64,000 nucleotides of DNA from Alphaproteobacteria bacterium (GTDB taxonomy: Bacteria > Pseudomonadota > Alphaproteobacteria > MPNO01 > UBA2964). How positions within the stretch are numbered: position 1 is the stretch's first letter; each line of letters begins with the position of its first letter. The stretch lies in assembly GCA_012103315.1 (NCBI GenBank), contig WLWZ01000006.1:1-64000 (forward strand), written 5' to 3'. Under the pieces are notes generated by a model. The model was not told where the DNA came from. It saw nothing but the letters and a program-made list of their open reading frames with translations, and made no database searches. Shown here one piece after another: positions 36,355 through 46,362 of the stretch. The position numbers were made by a program, and so were the translations under genes.

Positions 36355-37845
36355 CTAGGTTTCCAGCGACAGCGTGATCTTGCGTTCATCATGTGACGCG
36401 AACAGCCGCACTGGCTCGTTCTGTTTAATTTCCATTGGCTCCGAGAATGTGTAAACCGCTTGATGCCAGTGGGTAGGCGGTGCAGCTGGTGATGTCGACA
36501 GGGTGATCTCCGAACTGAGATGAAGATCGAACCAGAAGGCGACGCCATGCGCGACGCCGTCAGTGTGCGGTGTCAGGCGGAAACTCTCTTCCCTCGATGC
36601 CAACGTATTCTGTGTAAAGTCAAAGCTAAATACTGGTACTGGGTCGCTCAGCATTTGCCACTGATATTTCGACAGGTTTGTCTGGAGATACATGTTGGGT
36701 CGCAGTGCATTAAATAACGAAATATCAAAGCCGCTTGCCGTATCGACCATCCGTTCGTGCGCCAGATCTTCGCTTTCGATAGGGACGGCATAGACGGTTG
36801 CGGCGGCAGGAATGATCGTGACATCTGGTTTACACAGCCTGCGCCGCGCGTCGTCGATGGCTGTAAGGACATTCTCGCCAAGGAGCCCCGCATCGACGAT
36901 CTCGGCAACTAAAACATCGGCAGGCTCGTCAATATCTTCGTCGAGAGTCATATCCTGAGATCGCTTGTGCAGAATAGAAATACGATTCTTAAACCCGTTC
37001 TGGTTCACTATTGTCTTCGCGGTTTCTGCCAAAACACCAACGGATTCGCAGCCCGTTACAGTAGCGGCACCGGCGCGGCTGGCCATCATTGCCAGCAAAC
37101 CGGTTCCGGTTCCAATATCGAGAACGCTACAACCCGGTGTTACAACCGCTTTTATTGCTTCTTCAAAAGCCTGGTTTCGGTTTGTGTCGTTGAGCATGGC
37201 ACTGTGCCATTGCGGCAAAACGAGTGCTAACGTGTGATCGAGCCCGGATTGAGCCGCAGCATTTTGTGGATCAATATCAAGCGCTGCGCGATAACATTTG
37301 CAGGCGGCATCGGTCATATTGGCCGAACGATATTCATCACCCAAGGCAACCTGCGCTGAAATGAGGTTTGGTTGGAGAAGAGTGGCCCGCAAAAGGTCGT
37401 CAATCGCCGCAGAGACGTCGCCAGCTTCTGAATAGACTTGCCCCCGGCGCAAATGTGCATGGCTTGCATGTGGTGCAATTTCTATCGCACGGTCGTACGC
37501 CTTGATGGCGAGTTCGAGAAATCCGAAATGCCGTGAGAAATCTCCGGTTAAACAAAGAATGTCGAATTCAGGATCGTCAGCGTCAATAGCCTTTAGAAGG
37601 AAAATTTTACAATTGTCGAAGTCTTTTCGTTCGTTGGCGATTATGCCCGCGAGCGTTGAACCGGCGGCGACCATGTCGCCTTCAAATTCGCTCAAAGCAG
37701 CGTCTGCTTCATTTAACGCGCCATCACTTAGATGTGTTAGAGCCGACAGCAGTGATTTTCCCCCGGCCGTACGCGCTACACCGGACTGGCTGACGGCCAC
37801 TTCGAAATTGGCTAAGAGCTCGAAAAGACGGTCTGAAGCGGTCAT
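36355..37845 (-). CDS. TPR-containing protein arginine methyltransferase-like protein (PRMT7/PRMT9-like)
   Basis: A 496-residue protein. TPR-like helices span about 95-205 (AYDRAIEIAPHASHAHLRRG, CYRAALDIDPQNAAA). The methyltransferase core follows: PQWHSAMLNDTNRN (212-224), SAM motif I VLDIGTGTGL (241-250), acidic post-I in CESVG, a double-E loop VAEIVDAGLLGE (Glu315, Glu324), ATVYAVPIES, and THW (458-460) before a beta-barrel end. These are the hallmarks of PRMTs and match PRMT7/9 better than PRMT1. N-terminal TPRs plus a PRMT core is the PRMT9 architecture. It likely methylates protein arginine; substrates unknown. Convergent with the LLM gene. Confidence 0.75.
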   Translation of the reverse strand: MTASDRLFELLANFEVAVSQSGVARTAGGKSLLSALTHLSDGALNEADAALSEFEGDMVAAGSTLAGIIANERKDFDNCKIFLLKAIDADDPEFDILCLTGDFSRHFGFLELAIKAYDRAIEIAPHASHAHLRRGQVYSEAGDVSAAIDDLLRATLLQPNLISAQVALGDEYRSANMTDAACKCYRAALDIDPQNAAAQSGLDHTLALVLPQWHSAMLNDTNRNQAFEEAIKAVVTPGCSVLDIGTGTGLLAMMASRAGAATVTGCESVGVLAETAKTIVNQNGFKNRISILHKRSQDMTLDEDIDEPADVLVAEIVDAGLLGENVLTAIDDARRRLCKPDVTIIPAAATVYAVPIESEDLAHERMVDTASGFDISLFNALRPNMYLQTNLSKYQWQMLSDPVPVFSFDFTQNTLASREESFRLTPHTDGVAHGVAFWFDLHLSSEITLSTSPAAPPTHWHQAVYTFSEPMEIKQNEPVRLFASHDERKITLSLET

Positions 37846-37854
37846 TTCTTCGAC

Positions 37855-38634
37855 TTAGTTGCTGGGAGCCCTGCTTAAGGCGTATAGCGCGACAGCCGCA
37901 GCATTAGAGACATTGAGGCTTGCGATCGCACCCGACCCCTCAATTCGGACTAATTCATCGCAATTTTCTCTGACCAATCGCCGTAATCCAGCGCCTTCTG
38001 CACCTAAAACCAGCGCAGTGTGGGAGGGTTGCTTAATTTGTTGCATGTCACCAGGGGCTTCAGAATCCAGACCAATGCACCAAAACTTGCTGTTTTTGAG
38101 GGTTTCAATAGCGCGCGACAGGTTGGTAACTCTGACGAGGGGTACTTCTTCGATGCCCCCGGACGCGGCCTTGGCAATAACGCCAGTGATCTGCGGCGCA
38201 TTGCGGTCCTGTATTACAACTGCAATAGCCCCAAAAACTGCCGCAGATCGGATGATTGCGCCTATATTTTGGGGATCTGATACTCGGTCGAGGACGACGA
38301 CCAGCGCCTTTTGCTGATTTTCGGCTTTGGCGCAGATATCTTCCACGGCAATTATGGGAAGAGGGCTCATTAAGGCGGCCATTCCTTGGTGCACTGCGCC
38401 GGGCGGTAATGCCGTTTCGAGCTGATCGCGGGAGACTATTTCAGGTTTTATATCGATTTCCGATGGAAATGGCTCATCCTCTGGTAAGGAGTCCCGTAAA
38501 AGCAAGACGCGTTTGGCCATTCGGTCAGAATTTTTTAGAGCCGCAAAAACAGCATGGTGGCCGTAAATCCACATTTCTTGTGAATTTCCTGACGTTCCCG
38601 GGTTTTTACGGCGTCTTGAACGGCCCCCCGCCAT
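37855..38634 (-). CDS. rlmB: 23S rRNA (guanosine-2'-O-)-methyltransferase RlmB, TrmH/SpoU family
   Basis: A 259-residue SPOUT methyltransferase: the N-terminal substrate-binding domain (WIYGHHAVFAALKN) and the knotted domain with motif 1 DPQNIGAIIRSAAVFG, motif 2 ALVLGAEGAGLRRLV and motif 3 SLNVSNAAAVALYALSR. It methylates G2251 of 23S rRNA with SAM. It lies 9 bp after the PRMT-like start on the same strand and just outside the tRNA-Tyr/tuf locus, the usual alphaproteobacterial position. Confidence 0.88.
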   Translation of the reverse strand: MAGGRSRRRKNPGTSGNSQEMWIYGHHAVFAALKNSDRMAKRVLLLRDSLPEDEPFPSEIDIKPEIVSRDQLETALPPGAVHQGMAALMSPLPIIAVEDICAKAENQQKALVVVLDRVSDPQNIGAIIRSAAVFGAIAVVIQDRNAPQITGVIAKAASGGIEEVPLVRVTNLSRAIETLKNSKFWCIGLDSEAPGDMQQIKQPSHTALVLGAEGAGLRRLVRENCDELVRIEGSGAIASLNVSNAAAVALYALSRAPSN

Positions 38635-38765
38635 GTTTTTGTTCTCCTTGCACTTATAGTTTTACCCTTCTATATTGCGCCGCAATTGAATGGTAAAGCA
38701 AACCTCCCGCTCGCCAATGGAAATCAACGGGCAGGGGGTCTTTTTTGTTTGGCTCATTTAGGACA

Positions 38766-38795
38766 TTGACAAGCGAACCTAAATTCCCGTATTTG
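38766..38795 (+). promoter_or_regulatory. Promoter for tRNA-Tyr
   Basis: A consensus TTGACA (38766-38771) and TATTTG (38790-38795) are spaced by 18 bp, about 35 bp before the tRNA. The gap from rlmB holds no gene. Confidence 0.55.
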
Positions 38796-38830
38796 CTCGC
38801 TAATTCTTCCATCTAACTGGATTGGAACTA

Positions 38831-38916
38831 GGAGGGGTGCCCGAGTGGCTAAAGGGGACGGGCTGTAAACCCGTTGGCTTACGCCTACGTTGGTTCGAAT
38901 CCAACCCCCTCCACCA
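38831..38916 (+). tRNA. tRNA-Tyr (anticodon GTA)
   Basis: An 86-nt type II tRNA with encoded CCA. Acceptor GGAGGGG/CCCCTCC, anticodon loop CTGTAAA, a long variable arm (TGGCTTACGCCTA region) and T loop TTCGAAT. It stands upstream of tRNA-Gly and tuf, as in tufB operons. Confidence 0.95.
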
Positions 38917-39032
38917 TCCAGATGGTTTTGGGGATGCTAGTACCGGAAGATGTTAGTTTGTAAGGGTTTGGTTAGGTTTTTAGAAAGAAGGTTCGGCGAA
39001 TAGAAATTGATTGAACATTACTGGCTTTTTAT

Positions 39033-39106
39033 GCGGGCGTAGCTCAATGGTAGAGCCCCAGCCTTCCAAGCTGGTTATGAGGGTTCGATTCCCTCCGCCC
39101 GCTCCA
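39033..39106 (+). tRNA. tRNA-Gly (anticodon TCC)
   Basis: A 74-nt cloverleaf with encoded CCA: acceptor GCGGGCG/CGCCCGC, anticodon loop CTTCCAA and T loop TTCGATT. It lies 116 bp after tRNA-Tyr and 119 bp before tuf, probably in one transcript. Confidence 0.95.
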
Positions 39107-39225
39107 GCATTGGATAAAGCCATGTTCTTGAAAATACTGTTCACCGTGATGATTTAACGTAGGCACGTTTTACGAAGACACGACGGCCCAGATAGATGCG
39201 GGCCAGATAGATAAGGGATAATACG

Positions 39226-40416
39226 ATGGCGAAGGAGAAGTTTGAGCGTACGAAGCCGCATTGCAACATCGGAACGATTGGTCACGTTGACCATGGCAAG
39301 ACGACGTTGACGGCGGCGATTACGAAGGTGCTTGCCGAGAGCGGTGGTGCTGATTTTACGGCGTACGACCAGATTGATAAGGCTCCAGAAGAGAAGGAGC
39401 GCGGTATCACGATTGCAACGGCGCATGTTGAGTATGAGACGGAAGCCCGTCACTACGCGCATGTGGACTGCCCAGGTCATGCTGACTATGTGAAGAACAT
39501 GATCACAGGCGCGGCACAGATGGATGGCGCTATCCTGGTTGTATCAGCTGCCGATGGCCCGATGCCTCAGACGCGTGAGCATATCCTGCTTGCGCGCCAG
39601 GTTGGTGTTCCGGCGATTGTTGTCTTTATGAACAAGGTTGATCAGGTTGATGATCCTGAGCTTCTTGAGTTGGTTGAGATGGAGATCCGTGAGCTTCTGA
39701 GTTCTTATGAGTTCCCGGGGGACGATATTCCGATTATTTCGGGTACGGCGCTTGGGGCGATTGAAGACGGTGACAAAGAGACGGGTCATGATGCGATCCT
39801 GGCTCTGATGGCAGCGGTTGATGAGTATATCCCGCAACCTGATCGTCCGAAGGATCTGCCTTTCTTGATGCCGATTGAGGATGTGTTCTCGATCTCTGGG
39901 CGTGGCACGGTTGTGACGGGACGTATTGAGCGCGGCATTGTGAATGTCGGTGACGAGATTGAGATTGTTGGTCTTAAAGACACCGAGAAGACGGTTGTTA
40001 CGGGCGTTGAGATGTTCCGTAAGCTTCTGGACAGCGGCGAAGCGGGTGACAATGTTGGTTGCTTGCTGCGGGGTGTTGACCGTGAAGATGTTGAGCGTGG
40101 TCAGGTTCTGGCACAGCCGGGGTCTATTACACCGCATACACAGTTTATGGCCGAGGCTTATATCCTGACGAAGGAAGAGGGCGGTCGTCATACGCCGTTT
40201 TTCTCGAACTATCGTCCTCAGTTTTACTTCCGGACGACGGATGTGACGGGGTCGGTTGTTCTTCCGGAGGGAACAGAGATGGTGATGCCTGGAGATAACA
40301 TCACGATGGAAGTGACGTTGATCCAGCCGATTGCGATGGATGATGGGCTTCGGTTTGCGATCCGCGAAGGCGGCCGTACCGTTGGTGCTGGCGTCGTCGC
40401 TTCTATTAAGGCTTAG
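39226..40416 (+). CDS. tuf: Elongation factor Tu
   Basis: A 396-residue EF-Tu of normal length with G1 [10 protein letters not shown], switch [38 protein letters not shown] and the C-terminal [10 protein letters not shown]. It delivers aminoacyl-tRNA to the ribosome. AAGGGA precedes the ATG. Downstream is rpsJ (46-bp gap), as for tufA. Upstream are tRNA-Tyr and tRNA-Gly, as for tufB, and fusA, rpsG and rpsL are missing. Between tRNA-Gly and the gene is a short 15-bp-spaced repeat of CCAGATAGAT. Confidence 0.98.
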   Translation: MAKEKFERTKPHCNIGTIGHVDHGKTTLTAAITKVLAESGGADFTAYDQIDKAPEEKERGITIATAHVEYETEARHYAHVDCPGHADYVKNMITGAAQMDGAILVVSAADGPMPQTREHILLARQVGVPAIVVFMNKVDQVDDPELLELVEMEIRELLSSYEFPGDDIPIISGTALGAIEDGDKETGHDAILALMAAVDEYIPQPDRPKDLPFLMPIEDVFSISGRGTVVTGRIERGIVNVGDEIEIVGLKDTEKTVVTGVEMFRKLLDSGEAGDNVGCLLRGVDREDVERGQVLAQPGSITPHTQFMAEAYILTKEEGGRHTPFFSNYRPQFYFRTTDVTGSVVLPEGTEMVMPGDNITMEVTLIQPIAMDDGLRFAIREGGRTVGAGVVASIKA

Positions 40417-40462
40417 GGCTGATCGTATTTTAAGACTGTTTGGTCGAGAAAGGTAAACGGAG

Positions 40463-40771
40463 ATGGACAACCAGAGTATTCGCATTCGCCTCAAGGCGTT
40501 TGACCATCGCGTGCTCGATACGTCGACGCATGAGATCGTCAATACTGCTAAACGGACGGGTGCTCAGGTGCGTGGTCCTATCCCGCTGCCTACCAAGATC
40601 GAGAAATTTACAGTTCTGCGGTCACCACACGTTAACAAAAAGTCGCGCGAACAGTTCGAAATCAGAACTCATAAGCGCCTTCTTGATATCGTCGACCCGA
40701 CACCACAGACGGTTGACGCTTTGATGAAACTCGATCTCGCCGCTGGCGTAGATGTCGAGATTAAGCTTTAG
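40463..40771 (+). CDS. rpsJ: 30S ribosomal protein S10 (NusE)
   Basis: A 102-residue S10, complete from [14 protein letters not shown] to [10 protein letters not shown]. First gene of the S10 operon. In addition to its place in the 30S head, it is the NusE subunit in transcription antitermination. The leader from tuf is only 46 bp, so an L4-type autoregulatory leader as in E. coli is not evident. Confidence 0.97.
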   Translation: MDNQSIRIRLKAFDHRVLDTSTHEIVNTAKRTGAQVRGPIPLPTKIEKFTVLRSPHVNKKSREQFEIRTHKRLLDIVDPTPQTVDALMKLDLAAGVDVEIKL

Positions 40772-40781
40772 GATTGGTTTG

Positions 40782-41591
40782 ATGCGTACGGGTTTAATCG
40801 CACAGAAAATGGGTATGACCCGCGTCTTTACGGCGGATGGGCAACATGTACCCGTGACAGTGCTCAAAGTGGACAATTTGCAAGTTGTTGATGTCCGCAC
40901 AAAAGAGGCTAACGGCTATAACGCAGTCCAGCTCGGCTGGGGCGGCGCCAAGCCGAAGAATGTTTCAAAATCGATGCGCGGCCATTTTGCTAAAGCAAAG
41001 GTTGAGCCGAAGCGTAAAGTCGCTGAATTCCGTGTTAGCGATGATGCGTTGCTCTCTGTTGGTGCTGAACTTTCCGCCGACCATTTCGTCGCGGGCCAAC
41101 ATGTCGATGTTGTCGGAACAAGTATTGGCAAGGGTTTTGCGGGTGCGATGAAACGCCATAACTTCAAAGGCCTTGAAGCATCGCATGGTATTTCGATCAG
41201 TCACAGAAGTCATGGTTCGACAGGTAACAGTCAGGACCCAGGCAGGGTATGGAAGGGCAAAAAAATGGCCGGCCATATGGGTGCTGTCCGGACAACCACC
41301 CAAAACCTTGAAGTTGTTTCAACTGATGCTGATCGTGGTTTGGTTTTGATCAGAGGTGCCGTTCCGGGATCCAAGGGCGGTTATGTCTATATTTCCGATG
41401 CAATTAAGAAGATGCAATCGGATGATTTACCGTTTCCCGCAGGACTGGTTGGTGGCGCTGATGTTGCTGCGACCGAAGACCAAGCTCCTGTAGAAGACGC
41501 TCCTGTTGAAGAAGCAGCGCCAGTTGAAGAGGCCCCTGTAGAGGCTCCCGAAGAAGCGTCCGCTGACGCTGAAGAAGAGAAGAAGGATTGA
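40782..41591 (+). CDS. rplC: 50S ribosomal protein L3 with acidic C-terminal extension
   Basis: A 269-residue L3. Residues 1-215 are the normal protein ([16 protein letters not shown], then the [13 protein letters not shown] end region). The last 45 or so residues are a Glu/Pro/Val/Ala-rich tail with imperfect VEEAP repeats ending EEKKD. The tail is acidic, unlike an rRNA-binding extension. ATG 40782 is preferred over the upstream frame extension in rpsJ. The Gln of the conserved [15 protein letters not shown] region, the PrmB methylation area, is present. Confidence 0.95.
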   Translation: MRTGLIAQKMGMTRVFTADGQHVPVTVLKVDNLQVVDVRTKEANGYNAVQLGWGGAKPKNVSKSMRGHFAKAKVEPKRKVAEFRVSDDALLSVGAELSADHFVAGQHVDVVGTSIGKGFAGAMKRHNFKGLEASHGISISHRSHGSTGNSQDPGRVWKGKKMAGHMGAVRTTTQNLEVVSTDADRGLVLIRGAVPGSKGGYVYISDAIKKMQSDDLPFPAGLVGGADVAATEDQAPVEDAPVEEAAPVEEAPVEAPEEASADAEEEKKD

Positions 41592-41596
41592 GCACG

Positions 41597-42217
41597 ATGA
41601 AGTGCGACGTCGTCACGCTTGAAAACAAGAAATCCGGATCAGTCGATCTCGACGAGGCGGTTTTTGGAGTTGCTGTCCGACAGGATATCCTGTCGCGCAT
41701 GGTCAATTATCAACTCGCCAAACGGCGCGGTGGTAATCACAAGACCAAGACCATCGGAGAAATCCGCGGTACGACAGCGAAACCCTGGAACCAGAAGGGT
41801 ACCGGTCGCGCGCGTGCTGGTAGCCTACGGGCAACTCAGTTCCGCGGTGGTCAAACAGTTTTTGGTCCGGTTGTTCGGTCTCATGCAATTAGTCTGAATA
41901 AAAAGGTTCGTCGTCTAGCGCTTAAGACCGCGCTTTCGAGTAAGCAGGCCGCTGGCAAGCTGATTGTTCTAGATGATGCGAAAACGGGAGATGCAAAGAC
42001 CAAGTCCTTGTCGGCTCAGCTTTCCGCCCTTGGATTGAAATCTGCATTGATCGTTTCGGGACCTGAAGTTGATTCAAATTTCGCGAAAGCCGCAGCAAAC
42101 ATCCCGTTGATCGATGTCCTGCCGCAGCAGGGCGCGAATGTTTATGACATCCTGCGCCGCGATACGCTGGTGCTGACCAAGGATGCGGTTACTCACTTGG
42201 TGGAGCGGTTGAAATGA
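41597..42217 (+). CDS. rplD: 50S ribosomal protein L4
   Basis: A 206-residue L4 with the tunnel-loop stretch [20 protein letters not shown] and [22 protein letters not shown] at the end. ATG 41597 follows the L3 stop by 5 bp with AAGAAGGA upstream. In E. coli L4 represses its own operon; no evidence for that here. Confidence 0.97.
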   Translation: MKCDVVTLENKKSGSVDLDEAVFGVAVRQDILSRMVNYQLAKRRGGNHKTKTIGEIRGTTAKPWNQKGTGRARAGSLRATQFRGGQTVFGPVVRSHAISLNKKVRRLALKTALSSKQAAGKLIVLDDAKTGDAKTKSLSAQLSALGLKSALIVSGPEVDSNFAKAAANIPLIDVLPQQGANVYDILRRDTLVLTKDAVTHLVERLK

Positions 42218-42537
42218 GCGCGCGTCGCGAAAAGCCAGTCTCGGTTTCGATGATTGAGGCGTATGACATAATTCTGTCCCCAATGGTGACGGAAAAGTCG
42301 ACCATGGGTTCAGAGCATAATCAGATTACGTTCCGGGTGCCGTTGTCGGCAAATAAGCTGGAGATCAAAGCCGCTGTTGAGCAGCTGTTTAAGGTCAAGG
42401 TCAATGCCGTCAATACTTTGCGGCAAAAGGGTAAACTCAAACGTTTCCGGGGCAAACTCGGCAAGCGTCCGGATTACAAGAAAGCCATCGTATCTCTCGC
42501 CGAAGGCGAAATGATCGATGTGACGACGGGAATCTAA
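42214..42537 (+). CDS. rplW: 50S ribosomal protein L23
   Basis: A 107-residue L23: [13 protein letters not shown], then [20 protein letters not shown] and the [23 protein letters not shown] extension loop. ATG 42214 overlaps the L4 stop (ATGA) with GGAG upstream. That start adds 12 residues before the usual N-terminus; ATG 42250 is the alternative. L23 lies at the tunnel exit, where trigger factor and SRP dock. Confidence 0.95.
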   Translation: MSARREKPVSVSMIEAYDIILSPMVTEKSTMGSEHNQITFRVPLSANKLEIKAAVEQLFKVKVNAVNTLRQKGKLKRFRGKLGKRPDYKKAIVSLAEGEMIDVTTGI

Positions 42538-42540
42538 ATT

Positions 42541-43368
42541 ATGGCGTTGAAAAACTTTAAACCGACGACCCCGTCGCAACGTGCCCTGGTTCTGGTTGAT
42601 AAATCAGAGCTCTGGAAAGGGAAGCCGGTCAAAAATCTGACCGAAGGCCTGAATAGCAAGGGTGGTCGTAATAATCTCGGTCGCATTACGATGCGTCGCC
42701 GTGGCGGTGGTCACAAACGGCGCTATCGCAAAATCGACTTCAAACGTCGTAAAGTTGATGTTGCGGCAACGGTAGAACGCCTTGAATATGACCCTAACCG
42801 GTCAGCATTTATCGCGTTGATCAAGTATAGCGATGGCGAAATTTCCTATATTCTTGCGCCGCAACGGATCGCGGTTGGTGATCAGGTTATTGCCGGTGAG
42901 CGGGTAGATATTAAGCCTGGTAACGCAATGCCGATGGAAAACATCCCCGTTGGAACAATCATTCACAATATCGAAATGAAGCCCGGGGCCGGCGGACAAA
43001 TCGCCCGCGCTGCTGGTGCTTATGTGCAGTTGGTCGGTAAAGATGCCGGTTTTGCGCAGCTCCGGCTTGGTTCGGGTGAGCTTCGTATGGTTCCGGCACG
43101 TTGTATGGCGACGGTTGGTTCGGTATCCAATGCCGATAATAAAAACACCAATATGGGTAAGGCGGGCCGTAATCGCTGGCTCGGTAAACGCCCGTCTGTT
43201 CGCGGTGTTGCCATGAACCCGGTTGATCATCCGCATGGCGGCGGCGAAGGCCGCAGTTCCGGTGGTCGGCATCCAGTCACCCCTTGGGGTGTTCCCACAA
43301 AAGGCAAGCGCACGCGGGGCAAGAAGCCCAGCGATAAATATATCATGCGCCGCCGGCATAAGCGTTAG
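42541..43368 (+). CDS. rplB: 50S ribosomal protein L2
   Basis: A 275-residue L2, full length, with [22 protein letters not shown] near the start and [20 protein letters not shown], containing the conserved histidine near the peptidyl-transferase centre, near the end. Starts 3 bp after rplW. Confidence 0.98.
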   Translation: MALKNFKPTTPSQRALVLVDKSELWKGKPVKNLTEGLNSKGGRNNLGRITMRRRGGGHKRRYRKIDFKRRKVDVAATVERLEYDPNRSAFIALIKYSDGEISYILAPQRIAVGDQVIAGERVDIKPGNAMPMENIPVGTIIHNIEMKPGAGGQIARAAGAYVQLVGKDAGFAQLRLGSGELRMVPARCMATVGSVSNADNKNTNMGKAGRNRWLGKRPSVRGVAMNPVDHPHGGGEGRSSGGRHPVTPWGVPTKGKRTRGKKPSDKYIMRRRHKR

Positions 43369-43380
43369 AGGAGAGGGCTC

Positions 43381-43659
43381 GTGGCTCGTTCAGTTTGGAA
43401 GGGACCGTTTGTGGATGGTTATCTGCTTAAGAAAGCAGAAGCTGCCCGTGGTTCTGGACGTAAAGAAATCATTCGCATCTGGTCGCGTCGTTCGACTATT
43501 TTGCCACAATTCGTCGGCCTTACTTTTGGCGTTTATAACGGCCAAAAGTTTATCCCAGTGCTGGTTACTGAAAACATGGTTGGTCATAAGTTTGGTGAGT
43601 TCTCTCCAACGCGTACCTATCGTGGGCACGGCGCGGATAAGAAAGTGCGGAGGGCTTAA
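43381..43659 (+). CDS. rpsS: 30S ribosomal protein S19
   Basis: A 92-residue S19 ([19 protein letters not shown] ... [21 protein letters not shown]). It uses a GTG start at 43381 with GAGGAGAGG upstream. Ends overlapping the rplV ATG by one base. Confidence 0.97.
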   Translation: MARSVWKGPFVDGYLLKKAEAARGSGRKEIIRIWSRRSTILPQFVGLTFGVYNGQKFIPVLVTENMVGHKFGEFSPTRTYRGHGADKKVRRA

Positions 43660-44039
43660 TGGGTAAGAAGTCTGTTCCACGCCGTTTAAAAGACAATGAA
43701 TCTATGGCGTTTGCAAAAGCAATCCGTATTAGCCCGCAAAAGCTTAATTTGGTTGCTGGTCTCATCCGCGGAAAAGATGCAGGAAAAGCGTTGGCTGATC
43801 TTGCCTTCTCACCGAAGCGGATCGCTGGTGATGTAGAGAAGGTTCTCAAATCTGCGATTGCCAATGCTGAAAATAATCATCAGCTCGATGTGGATCGTCT
43901 TTACGTTGCAGAAGCAACGGTCGGCCGCGCTTTCGCGCTCAAACGGTTTCGTCCGCGAGCTCGTGGCCGCACCGGCAGTATCACAAAACCTTTTAGCAAT
44001 TTGACTGTTGTCGTGCGCGAGCGCGAGGAGGCCAATTAA
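43659..44039 (+). CDS. rplV: 50S ribosomal protein L22
   Basis: A 126-residue L22 whose body ends with the tunnel hairpin [21 protein letters not shown]. The N-terminus carries about 13 extra basic residues ([13 protein letters not shown]) before the usual [13 protein letters not shown]. Overlaps rpsS and rpsC by one base each (TAATG type). Confidence 0.97.
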   Translation: MGKKSVPRRLKDNESMAFAKAIRISPQKLNLVAGLIRGKDAGKALADLAFSPKRIAGDVEKVLKSAIANAENNHQLDVDRLYVAEATVGRAFALKRFRPRARGRTGSITKPFSNLTVVVREREEAN

Positions 44040-44716
44040 TGGGACAGAAGGTCAACCCAATCGGGCTTCGGCTCGGCATTAACCGGACCTGGGATTCTCG
44101 CTGGTATGCGGAAGATCAGTACGGCGACATGCTTCATGAAGATATTAAGCTTCGCGAATATCTCTTCGACAGGCTGAGCCAAGCTGGTGTTTCGAAAGTC
44201 GTCATTGAGCGGCCCGCAAAGAAAGCGCGTGTCACGATTCACTCAGCACGTCCCGGTGTTGTAATCGGTAAAAAGGGCGCGGATATCGAAAAACTGCGCC
44301 TAGAGCTCTCACGGATGACCGGCAGCGACGTTAATTTGAACATCGTTGAAATTCGGAAACCAGAAATTGATGCAAAACTTGTTGCTGAGAACATTGCACA
44401 GCAGCTTGAACGACGTGTTGCTTTTCGTCGCGCTATGAAACGGGCTGTTCAGTCTGCAATTCGACTGGGTGCTGAGGGAATTCGGATCAACTGCGGCGGT
44501 CGGCTTGGTGGAGCAGAGATTGCTCGTACGGAGTGGTATCGCGAAGGTCGCGTACCGTTGCACACGCTGCGGGCTGATGTTGACTACGGTACAGCAACCG
44601 GACGGACGACTTATGGCGCTTGCGGCGTAAAAGTTTGGATCTTTAAGGGCGAAGTACTTGCTCATGATCCAATGGCGCAAGACAAGCGTGCTCAAGAACA
44701 ACAACCGGCGCGCTGA
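44039..44716 (+). CDS. rpsC: 30S ribosomal protein S3
   Basis: A 225-residue S3: [21 protein letters not shown] at the start, the KH domain with [15 protein letters not shown], and [15 protein letters not shown] [35 protein letters not shown]. It forms part of the mRNA entry channel. Confidence 0.98.
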   Translation: MGQKVNPIGLRLGINRTWDSRWYAEDQYGDMLHEDIKLREYLFDRLSQAGVSKVVIERPAKKARVTIHSARPGVVIGKKGADIEKLRLELSRMTGSDVNLNIVEIRKPEIDAKLVAENIAQQLERRVAFRRAMKRAVQSAIRLGAEGIRINCGGRLGGAEIARTEWYREGRVPLHTLRADVDYGTATGRTTYGACGVKVWIFKGEVLAHDPMAQDKRAQEQQPAR

Positions 44717-44744
44717 CGGGATTTAGCAGGAAGGATTCAAGAAA

Positions 44745-45158
44745 ATGTTATCTCCCAAACGTACAAAGTTCCGTAAGGCTCATAAGGGCCGTATCCATGG
44801 TAATGCCAAGGGTGCCACTCTTTTGAACTTTGGGTCCTATGGTTTGAAGGCAACGACGCCAGGCAGAATTACGGCGCGGCAGATTGAGGCGTCGCGGCGG
44901 GCTATTACCCGGCATATGAAACGTGCTGGCCGCGTGTGGATCCGGGTTTTCCCCGATGTTCCAGTATCGCAAAAGCCTGCGGAAGTTCGGCAGGGTAAAG
45001 GTAAGGGTGCTCCAGAATATTGGGCGTGCCGTGTAAAACCGGGCCGGATCATGTTTGAAGTCGATGGTGTACCGGAGCCAATTGCGCGGGTTGCGTTGGC
45101 ATTGGCCGCTGCGAAGTTGCCGTTGCAGACGCGTGTCGTCAAACGGTTGGCCGAATAA
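44745..45158 (+). CDS. rplP: 50S ribosomal protein L16
   Basis: A 137-residue L16: [45 protein letters not shown] and the [10 protein letters not shown] turn. The conserved Arg of the RGK/GKGKG area contacts A-site tRNA. AAGGA precedes the ATG. Confidence 0.98.
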   Translation: MLSPKRTKFRKAHKGRIHGNAKGATLLNFGSYGLKATTPGRITARQIEASRRAITRHMKRAGRVWIRVFPDVPVSQKPAEVRQGKGKGAPEYWACRVKPGRIMFEVDGVPEPIARVALALAAAKLPLQTRVVKRLAE

Positions 45159-45168
45159 GGATAGTGTG

Positions 45169-45372
45169 ATGGACGCGGCTGATATCAGAACGAAAACCGA
45201 TGATGAGCTCAAGGATCAGGTCCAAGAGCTTAAAAAGGAAGCACTTAATTTGCGCTTCCAACGGGCCAGCGGCCAGTTGGAAGCCACAGCGCGTATTCGC
45301 CAGGTTCGGCGGGATATTGCGCGGGTTCGCACCGTGATGGGCGAACGTCGTCAAGCCGCGGTGCAGGGGTAA
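45169..45372 (+). CDS. rpmC: 50S ribosomal protein L29
   Basis: A 67-residue two-helix L29 ([30 protein letters not shown] ... [19 protein letters not shown]). The true start is ATG 45169, 10 bp after rplP; the frame is open further upstream inside rplP. Confidence 0.96.
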   Translation: MDAADIRTKTDDELKDQVQELKKEALNLRFQRASGQLEATARIRQVRRDIARVRTVMGERRQAAVQG

Positions 45373-45375
45373 GTC

Positions 45376-45612
45376 ATGCCAAAGAGAATGTTGCAGGGTG
45401 TTGTAGTGTCCGACAAAACGGACAAAACGATTACCGTTCGAGTTGAGCGCCGGGTGCGTCATCCGCTTTATGGAAAGTTTATTCGGCAATCGAAGAAATA
45501 TGCCGCGCACGATCCTGAAAACGCTTTCAAGACCGGTGACAATGTTCGTATTCGCGAATGTCGTCCAATTTCCAAATCCAAGCGCTGGGAGGTACTGGCT
45601 GACGGTGAATAA
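45376..45612 (+). CDS. rpsQ: 30S ribosomal protein S17
   Basis: A 78-residue S17 OB-fold protein: [32 protein letters not shown] and [14 protein letters not shown]. Starts 3 bp after rpmC. Last gene of the S10 operon. Confidence 0.97.
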   Translation: MPKRMLQGVVVSDKTDKTITVRVERRVRHPLYGKFIRQSKKYAAHDPENAFKTGDNVRIRECRPISKSKRWEVLADGE

Positions 45613-45638
45613 CGCCGTACCTGCTGGAAAGTAATACA

Positions 45639-46007
45639 ATGATTCACGTCGAAACAAATTTAGAAGTAGCGGATAATTCCGGCGCACGCCGGGTGCAATG
45701 TATCCGTATTCTTGGTGGTAGCCGCCGTCGGAGCGCCAGTATTGGCGACACAATCGTGGTCACGGTTAAGGAAGCTATTCCGCGCGGTCGCGTTAAAAAG
45801 GGTGATATCCACAAAGCGGTTATCGTGCGTACTGCTAAGGAAATTCATCGCCCTGATGGCACGTCGATCCGTTTTGATCGGAATGCAGCCGTCTTGATTA
45901 ATCCGCAGGGTGAGCCCATCGGAACACGTATCTTCGGGCCGGTAACGCGCGAATTGCGGGGCCGTAGTTTCATGCGGATTATTTCCCTTGCACCAGAAGT
46001 TTTGTGA
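45639..46007 (+). CDS. rplN: 50S ribosomal protein L14
   Basis: A 122-residue L14: [28 protein letters not shown] and [14 protein letters not shown]. First gene of the spc operon; the 26-bp gap from rpsQ holds no obvious promoter, so S10 and spc are probably read as one transcript. Confidence 0.98.
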   Translation: MIHVETNLEVADNSGARRVQCIRILGGSRRRSASIGDTIVVTVKEAIPRGRVKKGDIHKAVIVRTAKEIHRPDGTSIRFDRNAAVLINPQGEPIGTRIFGPVTRELRGRSFMRIISLAPEVL

Positions 46008-46019
46008 GGGCTCGACGTT

Positions 46020-46352
46020 ATGACGAATAGTAACAAAATGACCAAAAAAATTCGTAAGGGCGACAACGTTGTCGTTCTAACAGGCCGCGACAAAGGTAAG
46101 TCTGGTGATGTTCTTCGCGTGTTACGCGATGATCAGCGCGTAATTGTTCAGGGCGTAAATATTGTTAAACGCCATACTGCGCCATCACAGAACAACCCCG
46201 GTGGGATCGATGAAAAAGAAGCGTCGATCCACGTTTCCAACGTTTCGTTGGTCGATCCGGATAGTGGTAAGCCCACCAAAGTTGGTTTCAAAGTCCTAGA
46301 GGACGGCCGGAAGGTCCGCGTCGCACGCGGCTCTGGCGAGATGATTGATTAA
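46020..46352 (+). CDS. rplX: 50S ribosomal protein L24
   Basis: A 110-residue L24 with the KOW motif [24 protein letters not shown] and [15 protein letters not shown]. Start ATG 46020; ATG 46038 is an alternative giving MTKKIRKGD. Confidence 0.97.
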   Translation: MTNSNKMTKKIRKGDNVVVLTGRDKGKSGDVLRVLRDDQRVIVQGVNIVKRHTAPSQNNPGGIDEKEASIHVSNVSLVDPDSGKPTKVGFKVLEDGRKVRVARGSGEMID

Positions 46353-46362
46353 AGGCAGTTCG

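Noticed and set aside
39544..40542. Long antisense reading frame (332 codons) opposite tuf
   Set aside because: It mirrors the strong codon bias of tuf, has no ribosome site and no recognisable domain.
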